Assembly: GCA_963816315.1 (NCBI GenBank)
Contig: CAWFJZ010000008.1
Coordinates: 1 to 64,000 of the forward strand
DNA from: CADEEN01 sp963816315
GTDB taxonomy: Bacteria > Pseudomonadota > Gammaproteobacteria > Burkholderiales > Burkholderiaceae_C
Length of the DNA stretch: 64,000 nucleotides
Direction: 5' to 3'
In this document: positions 45,265-54,479 of the stretch, piece after piece
How the letters are laid out: every line of letters begins with the position of its first letter
Position numbering within the stretch: the stretch's first letter is position 1
The notes under the pieces: generated by a model
The model's database searches: none
The model's input: the letters and a program-made list of their open reading frames with translations, nothing else
What the model was told of the DNA's origin: nothing
Program-made: the position numbers and the translations under genes

Positions 45265-46440
45265 TCACGGCGCCCTGGGCAACAGCGTCCGCTGGGGAGG
45301 CGGGTCCTTCGGCCGCAACGCTGGGAACCAGCGATCCCGCAGGCGCAGGGCAGGCTGCTCTACCAGTTTAGCCAGTGCCCAGCCGCCGAGCACGATTCCC
45401 GCGCACAGCAGGATCCTGTGCACGAACCACGGCCCCGTTGCCGTCCTGTCCAGCGCAAGGGGTTCCAACAGTTTTTCGGCCATGATTCCCAGCAGGGTCA
45501 CGTGCCAGAGATATATCGAGTATGAGTGAACGCCGATCCAAGCGAGCAGTCGGACAGGCCATCGCAGCACTGCGAAGGCATGGCCAAACTCTCCCGCGCT
45601 CAGATGGATCGCGCCCGTCAGAATCAACCCGGCGCCAATCGATAACGTTGGCAGGACGCTGTGCCAATTCAAGAGCAGCGCGGACCCGGCTGCTATGGCC
45701 AGCCAGCGAGCGCCGCGTAGTCGCGCGAATTGGTGGGGCGAGTACTCCTTCAACGCGCGCAGCCCTACGCCCATCGCCAGCTCGTCGAGACGCAGATGGG
45801 TTGCCATCGATGGGCTGAGCGACGAGAAGTTCGGATCACCCATTTTCCACGACACGTAGCGGACGCCAGTAAACACCAGCGGGCTGGCCAATCCCACGAA
45901 CAGAAGATCACGCGTACGACCTGTGGCGACCAGAACGATCATCAACAGGGGCAGCATCAGATAGAAATGCTCCTCGACTGCAAGAGACCACGTGTGCGCT
46001 GCCGGATTCGAGCCGATGTAGTTCTGCAAGAAGACGAAGTTCGGCAGCAACTTGTCCAGCATGCTTGCGAAGGTGGCGCCCGGCGCCTGTCCTGAAAGTG
46101 CCGCCTTCAGTGTCGGCATGGCGATCAAGTAAACGAGAAAGACGAAGTACGCCGGGTAGAGCTTGAATCCCCGGCGGATCAGAAACCGCCTGATGTCAAA
46201 GGCGCTCGTCCTGCGGTGCTCGTCGAGCATGAGGCCACCGATCAAGTATCCCGACAGCAGGAAGAACAGCGGAACACCAAGCGCACCGTGGTCATGCCAC
46301 GACTGAGCCAGCCATCCGGCTAGGCCGGTGAAGTTATCGACACGCTGGTGGGCGCCGATGGTCAGCAGTACCGCTATGCCCCGCAGTACGTCCAGGGACA
46401 CACTGCGCCCGAGCGGATCCCGCCCCTGTGGTTCTCTCAT
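45265..46440 (-). CDS. Acyltransferase 3 family protein
   Basis: Second OafA-like membrane acyltransferase, 391 residues from the start at 46440; an upstream start at 46491 adds residues of low plausibility. The N-terminal motif is SLDVLRGIAVLLTIGAHQRV with Arg and His in place, then LGVPLFFLLSGYLIGGLMLD. The conserved AAHTWSLAVEEHFYLMLPLL is diagnostic, and VHSYSIYLWHVTLLGIMAEK lies near the end. It probably modifies the same polymer at another position than its paralogue. The 65-base gap to the methyltransferase remnant holds nothing obvious. Confidence 0.86.
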   Translation of the reverse strand: MREPQGRDPLGRSVSLDVLRGIAVLLTIGAHQRVDNFTGLAGWLAQSWHDHGALGVPLFFLLSGYLIGGLMLDEHRRTSAFDIRRFLIRRGFKLYPAYFVFLVYLIAMPTLKAALSGQAPGATFASMLDKLLPNFVFLQNYIGSNPAAHTWSLAVEEHFYLMLPLLMIVLVATGRTRDLLFVGLASPLVFTGVRYVSWKMGDPNFSSLSPSMATHLRLDELAMGVGLRALKEYSPHQFARLRGARWLAIAAGSALLLNWHSVLPTLSIGAGLILTGAIHLSAGEFGHAFAVLRWPVRLLAWIGVHSYSIYLWHVTLLGIMAEKLLEPLALDRTATGPWFVHRILLCAGIVLGGWALAKLVEQPALRLRDRWFPALRPKDPPPQRTLLPRAP

Positions 46441-46519
46441 AAGCGCTGCGTGGCTCAAAAATGGACAGAGTCGGAGGGTGAAAAGAACCATGTACCTGAT
46501 TCAGGTCAGCGGACGGCCA

Positions 46520-47288
46520 TCAGTCGATTCTGCGCGGCGATGAGTGACGTGCCCGTCCGACGCAACTGGATGCCTGATAGTTGTTGGCGATCTGATAGGC
46601 CCTGAATCCGTGCTGCGTAAACAGTGCCAGAACATCGTCGAACGTCCTTCCTTGAGAAAGCAGCAGCTTGCGGGCGATCTCCACCGTGATCTCCAGGGTC
46701 GCCGCGCGCCTGGGGCAGCCACGTTGCCATCTCAGAAAGCACCCGCCACTCCGCACCCTCGACATTGGTCAGCTGTTCCTGCGAATCCCAAGGGGCCAAG
46801 TTGACGGTCCGCACGTTCGTGCGGCCGATCCTTGCCAGGTTCTCAACCAGGCGCTGATAGGTCTGTGGCAGGGCCTCGATCGACACAACCCGCCCGGTCG
46901 GCCCGACCAGGCTGGACGCCAAAGTGGTGTAGTAACCCACGTTTGCGTCGACGTTAACGAACGTGTCACCCGGCGAAAGTCGGCGGGTGATCCATTGCGT
47001 GATGACCGGTTCCCAAACACCAAAGTAGTAGATGTGCTTGCCTACGATGCTTGTTGCGTCAACCAAGAGAACTGCGCCCGCGCGGGTGCTGGCGACGACC
47101 TCGGATTCCAAAGCCCACAGGTGATCGGCCACAGCGCGATACAGGGTCAAATTTCCGAAAGACCAAGGCGCAAAGCGTGTGTAGGCTCTTACGGGCGCCA
47201 CCAGACACGCGCGAAGCAGCGCGCGCAGAGGTGCTGGTGCACTCGAGAGCCATTGCCTGATCGTCGCTCTGGCGGTCATGATGGTCAT
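46520..47288 (-). pseudogene. FkbM-family methyltransferase, degenerate
   Basis: Remnant of an FkbM-type SAM-dependent methyltransferase. The N-terminal half reaches GPTGRVVSIEALPQTYQRLV and VRTVNLAPWDSQEQLT, then jumps directly to NVEGAEWRVLSEMATWLPQA, losing an expected ~55 residues between them. The SAM motif reads FVNVDANVGYY, whereas the family has VDVGANVG, so the Asp and Gly are both replaced. An extra G near 46718 shifts the frame; after correction it continues TLEITVEIARKLLLSQGRTF and ends early, after PRRID. This amount of damage exceeds one sequencing error, so I consider it inactive, though an error-rich stretch is possible. Confidence 0.6.
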
Positions 47289-47297
47289 CTTTGTGGG

Positions 47298-48551
47298 TCA
47301 GGCCATCGAACCGGCAGAGAGCTTGGCATGGTTCAGACCGTGCCCCGGCCCTTCGCGCGACAGACCGGTCGCGTGCGCAGCAATCGCCTCGCGGTAGATG
47401 TCCAGCAGGACCGCGCCGGCAGCCGTCCAAGTGATTTTCGGTGCGAGCTGCAGGCCACGCTCTCGCAGCGAGGTCAGCAGGCGGCGATCACGGTGTACCT
47501 GCCCGATGTGCTCGGCCAGCGATCTCACATCGCCGACGGTGTGGACGAGTGCGTTGTCCAGGTGTCGGCACAAGTCGGTGCACGCGTCGGACACGAGCGG
47601 GACGCATCCGCTGCCCATCGCCTCCGTGCAAACCAGGCCAAAGCCTTCTTCGATGCTGGGTAACAACAGGATATCGCTCTGCCGCATCAACTCCGGAACA
47701 TCTTTGCGGTGACCAAGGACGTGCACGCTGGGATGGGAGAGCATCGAGGCCAGCTTGTCCTGATACGCCGGCAGGAACTCGCCGGCGATCATGAACTTGC
47801 CGTCGCGATGCGCCGGCGAGGCGAGCCAAGCCTCGAGTGCGAGGTGCACACCCTTGCGAACGGCGCAGACTCCCACGAACAAGGCGGTCAGCCCGGCCGA
47901 GGGCGGCCGCGGTGACAGCGGCGGAAAATACGTGCGCTCGTCGTAGCCGTAGATGTGCCGGGCGAGCTTGCCTTTGTCAACGCCCTGCTCGATGAAGGTC
48001 TTGACCACGAAGTCCGACGGGCAGAGCAGGCGGAACGACTGTTCGTACTCGGCTTCCTCCAGACGTAGCACCTCCTCGTCGTAGGCATGCTCGTGGCCGC
48101 TGGGCAAGGCAACGCCGATGCGCTCGCCTTCGGCCTTGACGCACTCGTAGGCAAAGCGTGTGTGCGCGTTGGGGCGCTCCATCACGGTCGGGATGCCCAG
48201 TCGGCGCGCCACCGCCAGCGTGCGCAGCGCACCCTGCGGCCACACATGCACGATGTCGATTGAGTCGGCCATCGCCTCCAGCCGGCGCGCGACGATGCGG
48301 TCGTGCAGCGCGAATGCGCGCGACTTGCCGACCAGGCGGAACGGCAGCGACAGGCCGCCTGCCGACAGCGTAGGCATAACCGAGGCCCGCGGCGGCGCCG
48401 TCCGCTTCATCGAGGCCGCCATCACCGTCACGTCGACGCCGGCGGCGGAGAGCCCGTTCACCTGCTGCCAGGCGGTGTAGCAGATGCGGTCGGCGCCTAG
48501 CCGGTGCGGGAAGCTGTAGAGGACGCGCAGGGGAGGGTCGAGTGGCTTCAT
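47298..48551 (-). CDS. Family 4 glycosyltransferase
   Basis: GT-B retaining glycosyltransferase of 417 residues. The N-terminal domain includes YSFPHRLGADRICYTAWQQV and DIVHVWPQGALRTLAVARRL. The donor-binding domain has ALFVGVCAVRKGVHLALEAW, VHVLGHRKDVPELMRQSDIL and the EX7E motif in LLPSIEEGFGLVCTEAMGSG. The ATG overlaps the stop of the upstream GT2 gene (ATGA). Donor sugar unknown. Confidence 0.88.
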   Translation of the reverse strand: MKPLDPPLRVLYSFPHRLGADRICYTAWQQVNGLSAAGVDVTVMAASMKRTAPPRASVMPTLSAGGLSLPFRLVGKSRAFALHDRIVARRLEAMADSIDIVHVWPQGALRTLAVARRLGIPTVMERPNAHTRFAYECVKAEGERIGVALPSGHEHAYDEEVLRLEEAEYEQSFRLLCPSDFVVKTFIEQGVDKGKLARHIYGYDERTYFPPLSPRPPSAGLTALFVGVCAVRKGVHLALEAWLASPAHRDGKFMIAGEFLPAYQDKLASMLSHPSVHVLGHRKDVPELMRQSDILLLPSIEEGFGLVCTEAMGSGCVPLVSDACTDLCRHLDNALVHTVGDVRSLAEHIGQVHRDRRLLTSLRERGLQLAPKITWTAAGAVLLDIYREAIAAHATGLSREGPGHGLNHAKLSAGSMA

Positions 48552-49343
48552 GACAGGTGCGAAGGCTGGTCGCAATAGGTCGAGAACGTGCGCGTGTCGG
48601 CCGCGCGCGCGACGGGTGAGGGCGCGCGGCCGAGCCACGCGTTGATGAGAGCGCTCATGTCGCGCCGGCGCAACTCGGCGTCGAAGCGGGTGATGGTCGC
48701 GCACGAGGTGTAGATCGGCAGGTAGGCGCGCCACTTGCGCTTGACGTAGCGGTACGCGGCGTAGAACTGCGGCGGCAGCGAGACCAGTTGGTTGGTGTTG
48801 TGGATGCAAAAGGCGGGGATCGCGAAGTTGGTCAGGCCGCGGCTGCGCGCCTGCATGCACAGGTTGAACACCGTACATGTGGAAGTGCGGCATCGCCTCG
48901 TCGAAGCGAAGACCCGACGACTTGCGCACGATGAGGACGATCTCGTCGAGCGTCTCCACTTCCTCGGGCACCTCAAGCCGCTTACCGTGGAAGCCGAGCG
49001 CGGTGGCGTACATTCGCCCGATGCCGCCCGCGGCGCCGGCGCGCGAGCCGAAGGTGCCGAGCACGCCCCACGCGATTTTGCGTTGCTCCAGCCAGTCGAT
49101 CGCCGTGCGGACGCGGTCGAACCAGCCCTCCGGCAGGTACATGTCCTGATGCAGGAACACGACGATGTCGTGTTGCGCGCGGTCGAGCGCCTGATTGAAG
49201 GCCAGCGCGGCAGCTGAGAAGCCTTCCTGGATCAGCAGTTGGTGCTCGCCGGCTTGGGCCATTGCCGGCGAGGACTGCAGGTTGGCCGCCAGCACATGGC
49301 GATCGTTGACCGCCGCAACTATCGTCAATCCTGGTTCAATCAT
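48548..49343 (-). CDS. Family 2-like glycosyltransferase, one frame break
   Basis: Glycosyltransferase of about 264 residues after correction. The start MIEPGLTIVAAVNDRHVLAA and QALDRAQHDIVVFLHQDMYL (the DXD-like site is HQD) fit the rhamnosyltransferase-like GT2 branch. An extra base near 48884 turns HFHMYGFNLCMQARSRGL into a shifted frame. After it come LTNFAIPAFCIHNTNQLVSL and QFYAAYRYVKRKWRAYLPIY. It is coupled to the next GT4 gene by ATGA. Specificity cannot be told. Confidence 0.8.
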
Positions 49344-49355
49344 GTCGCGAACTCC

Positions 49356-50615
49356 TCATGTTCGATTTTTGAGACCCGTTGCATCGCTGTCGGGCACGGC
49401 GATGCCTTTTGACACTTTGAGCGGCTGGCTCCCGTTCAGACAGGCTCGCATCGAGTGCAGCAATTGAGGTCCCTGGGTTTCCACGACGTGGGCATTCAGG
49501 AGCCTGCGCTGCGCCTCGCGGCCCAAACGGGCGCGCAACTGGCTCGAGCCGGACAATTCAGCCAACTGCGCCGCAAAGGCGGCGCAGTCGCCGTAACGCA
49601 CCATGATTCCTGCACCGCCGGCAACAAATTCGTTGCTGCCCCCCGTGGACTCGAAGCACACGATCGGCAACGCGTGATCCGCTGCCTCGAGCATGACCAA
49701 AGGAAACGGATCCTCGCGCGAAGTGAGCGCGAAGACATCGAACGCGCAGAAGTAATCCGCCACCTCTGAAGTGGACGCCACTCTCTTGCACACCGCGTCA
49801 AGGCCCAGCTTGCGGACTTCGCAATCGAACTCGAGCGCCTGCCGTCCCTCACTGTCGCCACCGACCCACAAGAAACGCGCCTTGGCAGCCCCGAGATCGA
49901 AAACAAGAGCACGGGCCGCCTGCAGGAACAGATCGCTTCCCTTGCGCCACTCCGGCACACCGCAGGCGCCGATCACCAAGGCATCGTCCGGCCACTGAAG
50001 GCGCGACAGCACGGCAGTTCGCTTGCCCGATCGGTCCCGCGCAGCGGCGACGGGCCGGATGAATCCGTGGGCGACATCAATCTTGTCGTGAGGTACCGAG
50101 TAGTGATGCACCAGCGTTCGATGCACTTGGCGCGATACGGCGACAAAGCGGGTCGCAACGCGCAGCGCGACTTGGGCAGTCTCGCCGGACAGCGTAGAAA
50201 GAAGCGCGTAGTCGAGTTCATGAATGTGCCAAAGCACAGCGTCGGCCCGCTTAGCCAGAAGGGGCAGCGCAGATGCCATTGCGCTTGTGTTGACGTAGAT
50301 CAGGTCGAAGCGACCGCGCGGCAAGCCCAGGTGCAAGAGGACGTTGTCCATAGTCCGCCGAGCGCCGCGCTTGGCCGTGCCGATGAGTGTGTCAAGCAGC
50401 GTCGTAGGGCTTCGGCAGACGGTGGTGGGTGCGACAGCACGGAAGTCATCGAGCAAAGGACCGGTGCCGTTGACCATCACCCTGATGTCCCAATCAACTT
50501 GCGTACGCAGCCACCTTATGAACTCCAACAAAAGGATGCTCGCGCCGTTGCGCGACGCCGAGTGGACGACAAACAGAACCCGTGTCCGCTCTCGACTATG
50601 GACGCCGATGCTCAT
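49356..50615 (-). CDS. Family 4 glycosyltransferase
   Basis: GT-B enzyme of 419 residues. Features are VLFVVHSASRNGASILLLEF, LWHIHELDYALLSTLSGETA, VAVSRQVHRTLVHHY and the donor site ALVIGACGVPEWRKGSDLFL, with EX7E in REDPFPLVMLEAADHALPIV. The start at 50615 overlaps the preceding gene's stop by four bases; an in-frame start further upstream lies inside that gene. It probably adds one sugar of the repeat unit. Confidence 0.88.
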   Translation of the reverse strand: MSIGVHSRERTRVLFVVHSASRNGASILLLEFIRWLRTQVDWDIRVMVNGTGPLLDDFRAVAPTTVCRSPTTLLDTLIGTAKRGARRTMDNVLLHLGLPRGRFDLIYVNTSAMASALPLLAKRADAVLWHIHELDYALLSTLSGETAQVALRVATRFVAVSRQVHRTLVHHYSVPHDKIDVAHGFIRPVAAARDRSGKRTAVLSRLQWPDDALVIGACGVPEWRKGSDLFLQAARALVFDLGAAKARFLWVGGDSEGRQALEFDCEVRKLGLDAVCKRVASTSEVADYFCAFDVFALTSREDPFPLVMLEAADHALPIVCFESTGGSNEFVAGGAGIMVRYGDCAAFAAQLAELSGSSQLRARLGREAQRRLLNAHVVETQGPQLLHSMRACLNGSQPLKVSKGIAVPDSDATGLKNRT

Positions 50616-51829
50616 GGCGCAGTGCCCCGCGAAGCCACGGCGACGACGCCCAGGCCTTCTTCGTATGCACGAACCAGTTCCCCCGCGGAGTACTCCCACG
50701 CAAGCGAGGAGGTAACGCGGTCTCGACCGACGCTGCCCAAGTGCTCACGCAGTGGCGCATCATCCAGAAGGCGGCAGACCTCGCCTGCAAAACAGGGCAC
50801 ATCGTCGTTGGCGACGTAGATCACCGCCTTCCCGCCCGAGACACGCGTCTCCGGCAAGTCAAAGGCCACGGTTGCCTTGCCCAGAGCCATGTACTCCATC
50901 AGCTTATTCATGGTCGAAAGGTCGTTCAGCGGCCCCGATGGATCGGGCTGGACGCACAGGGCGGTCGCGGACAGATGGGAGCGAGCCTCCCGTTCGGCCA
51001 GTTGGCCCGTGAAGAGCACGAAGGCTTCGATGTCCAGGTCACATGCCATGGTGCGCAAACCCGGCATCGCATCACCGTCACCGATGATCACCGCAAGGAA
51101 GTCGCGACGTTTGAGGATGAACACCATGTGGTGGATCGCGCGCAACCAGCGGTCCACACCGTCCTGTGGGCCGATGGTGCCGATGTAGCCGATGAGGTAG
51201 GGCGCCCGTTCGACCAAGCCCGGCGGCGGCGGCAGTGGCCTGTAGGAAAGAGGCGGTCCGTTGCGGACGACAAATACCTTCTCGGCTGGCATGCATCCAA
51301 CGTCGATCGCGCGCCTGCGGTAAGACTCGTTGGTGGAGATCACAACGTCCGCCACTGCGAACGAGCAACGTTCCATCCAGCGCAGGCACTTGTAGATGAG
51401 ATTGCGTTTCGGCTGGGAAAAACGCGAGAGGTAAACCTCCGGTGCGAGGTCGTGGTGGTCGAAGACATAGCGCTTGCCGAACAGCTTGAAAACCGCGCCG
51501 ATCACGAACAGGGTGTCTGGCGGATTGGCGGCATGCACTACGTCCACGCCCCGGCGCAGGGCGACCCATATCGAAAGCAGCAGCATCGCCAAAGTTGCGA
51601 AGCCGAACTCCATCGCATATCCGAGCACACCATTGCCGCTCGGTGGATGCGGAAATCGGTACACGTCCACGCCATCCAGGCGCTCGCGCCACGGCTCGTG
51701 GCCTTCGCGAGGGCAGATAACGCTGACCTCGTAACCGTGGTCGCGCAGCACGTGGGCCTCACGGCGCACGCGGAAGTCGCGGGGGAACCCGTTGTTCTCG
51801 ACAAGCAGCAGAGCACGGATGGCACTCAT
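50612..51829 (-). CDS. Family 4 glycosyltransferase
   Basis: GT-B enzyme of 405 residues. The N-terminus (ALLLVENNGFPRDFRVRREA) and VVHAANPPDTLFVIGAVFKL resemble WbnE/ExpE-like transferases that modify polyprenyl-linked sugars. Further parts are RYVFDHHDLAPEVYLSRFSQ, LIGYIGTIGPQDGVDRWLRA and DLSTMNKLMEYMALGKATVA. One hydrophobic helix (FGFATLAMLLLSIWVALRRG) suggests membrane association. It is coupled to the next transferase (ATGA) and separated from the deacetylase-like gene by 19 bases. Confidence 0.87.
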   Translation of the reverse strand: MSAIRALLLVENNGFPRDFRVRREAHVLRDHGYEVSVICPREGHEPWRERLDGVDVYRFPHPPSGNGVLGYAMEFGFATLAMLLLSIWVALRRGVDVVHAANPPDTLFVIGAVFKLFGKRYVFDHHDLAPEVYLSRFSQPKRNLIYKCLRWMERCSFAVADVVISTNESYRRRAIDVGCMPAEKVFVVRNGPPLSYRPLPPPPGLVERAPYLIGYIGTIGPQDGVDRWLRAIHHMVFILKRRDFLAVIIGDGDAMPGLRTMACDLDIEAFVLFTGQLAEREARSHLSATALCVQPDPSGPLNDLSTMNKLMEYMALGKATVAFDLPETRVSGGKAVIYVANDDVPCFAGEVCRLLDDAPLREHLGSVGRDRVTSSLAWEYSAGELVRAYEEGLGVVAVASRGTAP

Positions 51830-51848
51830 GAGCAACGGCACCCTTCAA

Positions 51849-53375
51849 TCAGACCAGCAGGCGATCGCGCGCCTCGGTCAGCAGGCGCCTGAGGACCAGG
51901 CTGGAACGCGTGCGCCGCATGGGTGGAGCAGCTATTGCGGCCGCGTCGTCCAAGCGGCGTTGCAGGTGAAGGTTGAACGTCCCCGCACTGCCGGAGGCCG
52001 GACTTACGCTGCGTACCCAATCGTCGGGACTGTCTTCGATGCAGATGTCAGTGACGCCGGCCGGCAATACAACCGAAACGTGGTTGCTCAGAGGCTGGAC
52101 CAGCAGCCTGCTGCCTTCGCGTCGGCTGCGGTAGTTCAGACGCGAGATCTCGCCAAGGGTAGTCCAGTGGACGCGGCCCAGTCCGTTGATGGCGCGCGCC
52201 GCCCCACGCAGCAGGTCGAGCCCGTGCCGCAAGTCCTGGTGATGACCCCGCAGGATCAGTGGCTTGCCAAGATAAGCCGCCAAGCGAAGCGATGCCGGCG
52301 AACTCCATGCGAACGCCCAGCGCGGCAGCACCGTGCAACCGCGAACGTTCTCAGAAGGCGCGACCCCAAGTTGGCGCGTCCAGGCCTGTCCTTGGTTGTG
52401 GGCTTTGAGCGAACCGGCAGAGATGCACGCGGCATCGAAGCCATGTCGAGGCAACAGTTCCAGCATGCTGGATGAGCAAGCACCATGCGGCGGCACCATG
52501 ACACGGCAGACACTGAGCCCGGAAGTGTCCTCTAGGCGCCGGATGCGCTCAAGCGCTTGGCGAAGCAGCATGGCACCTGCTTGCGAACCGCGCACTCGCG
52601 CAAGCTCCTCCTTGCCGTGGTCGTTGCCGTGCACCAGCAACGACAAGCGCCGCGAATGCCCGCGAAAGATTTCGGCGCTGGCGCGATGGGTAAACCACGC
52701 ATCGAGCGGGATCGTCGCGAACGCAACGTGATAGTTCTCCCGCGCGGCATCCTCAGCGATTTGACGATAGTCGGCGAACCCGTATCGTGGCCAGTGCAGG
52801 TTCGGGTCGTCGATGATGTAGCTCGCACGAAGCGCGGGGCGCTCGAACTGACGATCTCCGGCTACCCGTGTCAGGAAGTGCAGCAGCGGCACCCAGTCGA
52901 GGATACCGTCGCCGTCAGCCCGGCCCACGACTGCATCCAGAGCCGCGGCGGGCTCCGGCGGCAAAGCTGTCCGATAGGTACATTGGATGCCGGAGTTCGC
53001 GACGCACCAGACGACACCCTGCTCCAACGTCGCCAACGCGCGTTCGCCGGGTTGCAGGATCAAAGGCTCAAAATGAGTCGGCAAGCGCAGGTGCAGGTGT
53101 TGGCCGCGGAACGGCCACGGTACTTCAGGATCCATGGCAAAGTGGACCTGCCTTTCGCTGCGATCGATATCCGCCGCAACGGCACTCGGCGTCGGATAGA
53201 GGAGCTGCCAGCGAGTATCGTCGGCCGATAGGTGGGTGCCTATCCATGCTTCGGCTTCGCCTAAAGTGTCTTGTAGGGAAAAGGCCGTCAGGCGCGCGCA
53301 GCACTCGAGCATCCCCACGAGGCTGCTGGCGCGTAGCGTCGGAGACAATGCCAAGCCAAGGCAGCTTTCGCTCAT
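51849..53375 (-). CDS. Polysaccharide-deacetylase-like protein (NodB fold, divergent)
   Basis: Protein of 508 residues with a central (beta/alpha)-barrel resembling carbohydrate esterase 4. The metal-type acidic pair is in SYIIDDPNLHWPRYGFADYR, a histidine motif in LSLLVHGNDHGKEELARVRG and a late block in VCRVMVPPHGACSSSMLELL. The spacing is larger than in classical NodB enzymes. Flanking N- and C-terminal beta-rich regions (residues 1-150 and 400-508) are not recognised. It could deacetylate or cleave the growing polymer. No signal peptide is clear. It is ATGA-coupled to the upstream GT2. Confidence 0.65.
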   Translation of the reverse strand: MSESCLGLALSPTLRASSLVGMLECCARLTAFSLQDTLGEAEAWIGTHLSADDTRWQLLYPTPSAVAADIDRSERQVHFAMDPEVPWPFRGQHLHLRLPTHFEPLILQPGERALATLEQGVVWCVANSGIQCTYRTALPPEPAAALDAVVGRADGDGILDWVPLLHFLTRVAGDRQFERPALRASYIIDDPNLHWPRYGFADYRQIAEDAARENYHVAFATIPLDAWFTHRASAEIFRGHSRRLSLLVHGNDHGKEELARVRGSQAGAMLLRQALERIRRLEDTSGLSVCRVMVPPHGACSSSMLELLPRHGFDAACISAGSLKAHNQGQAWTRQLGVAPSENVRGCTVLPRWAFAWSSPASLRLAAYLGKPLILRGHHQDLRHGLDLLRGAARAINGLGRVHWTTLGEISRLNYRSRREGSRLLVQPLSNHVSVVLPAGVTDICIEDSPDDWVRSVSPASGSAGTFNLHLQRRLDDAAAIAAPPMRRTRSSLVLRRLLTEARDRLLV

Positions 53376-54337
53376 AGCGTTTGCGTCCGCAGGGGCGTCA
53401 GCTCGGTGCCGAACACCAGCCATCGCAAGCAGGCCAAGTCCTCGTCCAGCTTGCCCTGCGCTTCGGCAGACTGACCGAACCCAATCGCACGCTTGGCGCC
53501 GCGCATGGCGAATCGAAGCCCATGATGCAGCAGGAGCAGGAAGAAGCAAATGGCTTGCCCACCGCGGCCGTGATGCTTGCGCCAATAACGCAACGTGGCA
53601 CGGAGAATTTCGATGCTGAATCGCAGCGGTGCCTTGGACGTGCTCCCGCCACCGAAGTGGGTGGCAGTCGCATGTGGTAGGAAGGCGATTGCCCAACCGG
53701 CGTTGGCGAAACGCTTGCACCAATCGATGTCCTCGCCATAGAAAAAGTACGACTCATCGAGGCCACCCACCTCGTCGACCGCGCTGCGGCGGGCAATGCA
53801 GAAGCAGCCGCTGAGTACCTCAGGCTGGTGCGGTTGCTCGTGCCTGGATGCAGGCACTTCGTAGCCTCCGAAGACGCTCGAAGACGGCAGCAGACGGTCC
53901 AGTGCCATCGCCCGGCACAGGGTGTTCCAACCGCCCGGCAGCTTGCGACAGGTGCGCTGCAGATGGCCGTCGCCGCCGATAACCCGAGGTCCGACCAAGC
54001 CCACGCGAGGATGATTCTCAAGATGGCCGACCAGTGCTTCGAGGCAACCAGGGTGCACTAGCGCATCGGAGTTCACGAGCGCGAACCATCGGCCCGTTGC
54101 CTGGGTCATCGCAAGGTTGTTGGCCTGCGCAAAGCCCAGGTTGGCGCCGGCGCGGATGAGCTTGCATTGGGGGAACGAACGCTCGACCAATTCCGCAGAG
54201 CCATCGGCCGATGCGTTGTCAACGACGATGACCTCGCTCACGCATGCGGGAGCTGCGTCAGCAATGGACTTCAGGCACATTTCCAGGTAGTGCCGCGCGT
54301 TCCAACTGACGATGATCACCGACACGTCACAGCCCAT
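53372..54337 (-). CDS. Family 2 glycosyltransferase (rhamnosyltransferase-like)
   Basis: GT-A enzyme of 321 residues. Motifs are VSVIIVSWNARHYLEMCLKS, EVIVVDNASADGSAELV, LGFAQANNLAMTQATGRWFA with LVNSDALVHPG as the DXD-like metal site, and LDESYFFYGEDIDWCKRFAN for acceptor binding. These are typical of WbbL-like rhamnosyltransferases. The ATG at 54337 lies in the end of a small ORF and has an AGGAGG ribosome site within it; a GTG one codon earlier is also possible. Confidence 0.9.
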   Translation of the reverse strand: MGCDVSVIIVSWNARHYLEMCLKSIADAAPACVSEVIVVDNASADGSAELVERSFPQCKLIRAGANLGFAQANNLAMTQATGRWFALVNSDALVHPGCLEALVGHLENHPRVGLVGPRVIGGDGHLQRTCRKLPGGWNTLCRAMALDRLLPSSSVFGGYEVPASRHEQPHQPEVLSGCFCIARRSAVDEVGGLDESYFFYGEDIDWCKRFANAGWAIAFLPHATATHFGGGSTSKAPLRFSIEILRATLRYWRKHHGRGGQAICFFLLLLHHGLRFAMRGAKRAIGFGQSAEAQGKLDEDLACLRWLVFGTELTPLRTQTL

Positions 54338-54479
54338 CACGCTGCTCCTCCTGACGCAATTTGCTGCGAAGCGACAACGGCGCCTGCTGAGGTTTCTTTG
54401 GCTTGCCCTGCCTTGCGGCTTGGAGCGCCGGCAGCAACACCGCTGCTGCCATCAGGAAAGCCAGCTCGATTGGATTCAC
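54327..54479 (-). CDS. Small single-span membrane protein, 50 residues
   Basis: A GTG-started ORF overlapping the asnB stop by four bases and the next GT2 start by eleven. Residues 4-22 (IELAFLMAAAVLLPALQAA) form one membrane helix; the remainder is basic and hydrophilic (GKPKKPQQAPLSLRSKLRQE). Coupling on both sides makes translation likely. No family is recognised. It may be a small assembly or anchor peptide for the polysaccharide machinery. Confidence 0.55.
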   Translation of the reverse strand: MNPIELAFLMAAAVLLPALQAARQGKPKKPQQAPLSLRSKLRQEEQRDGL

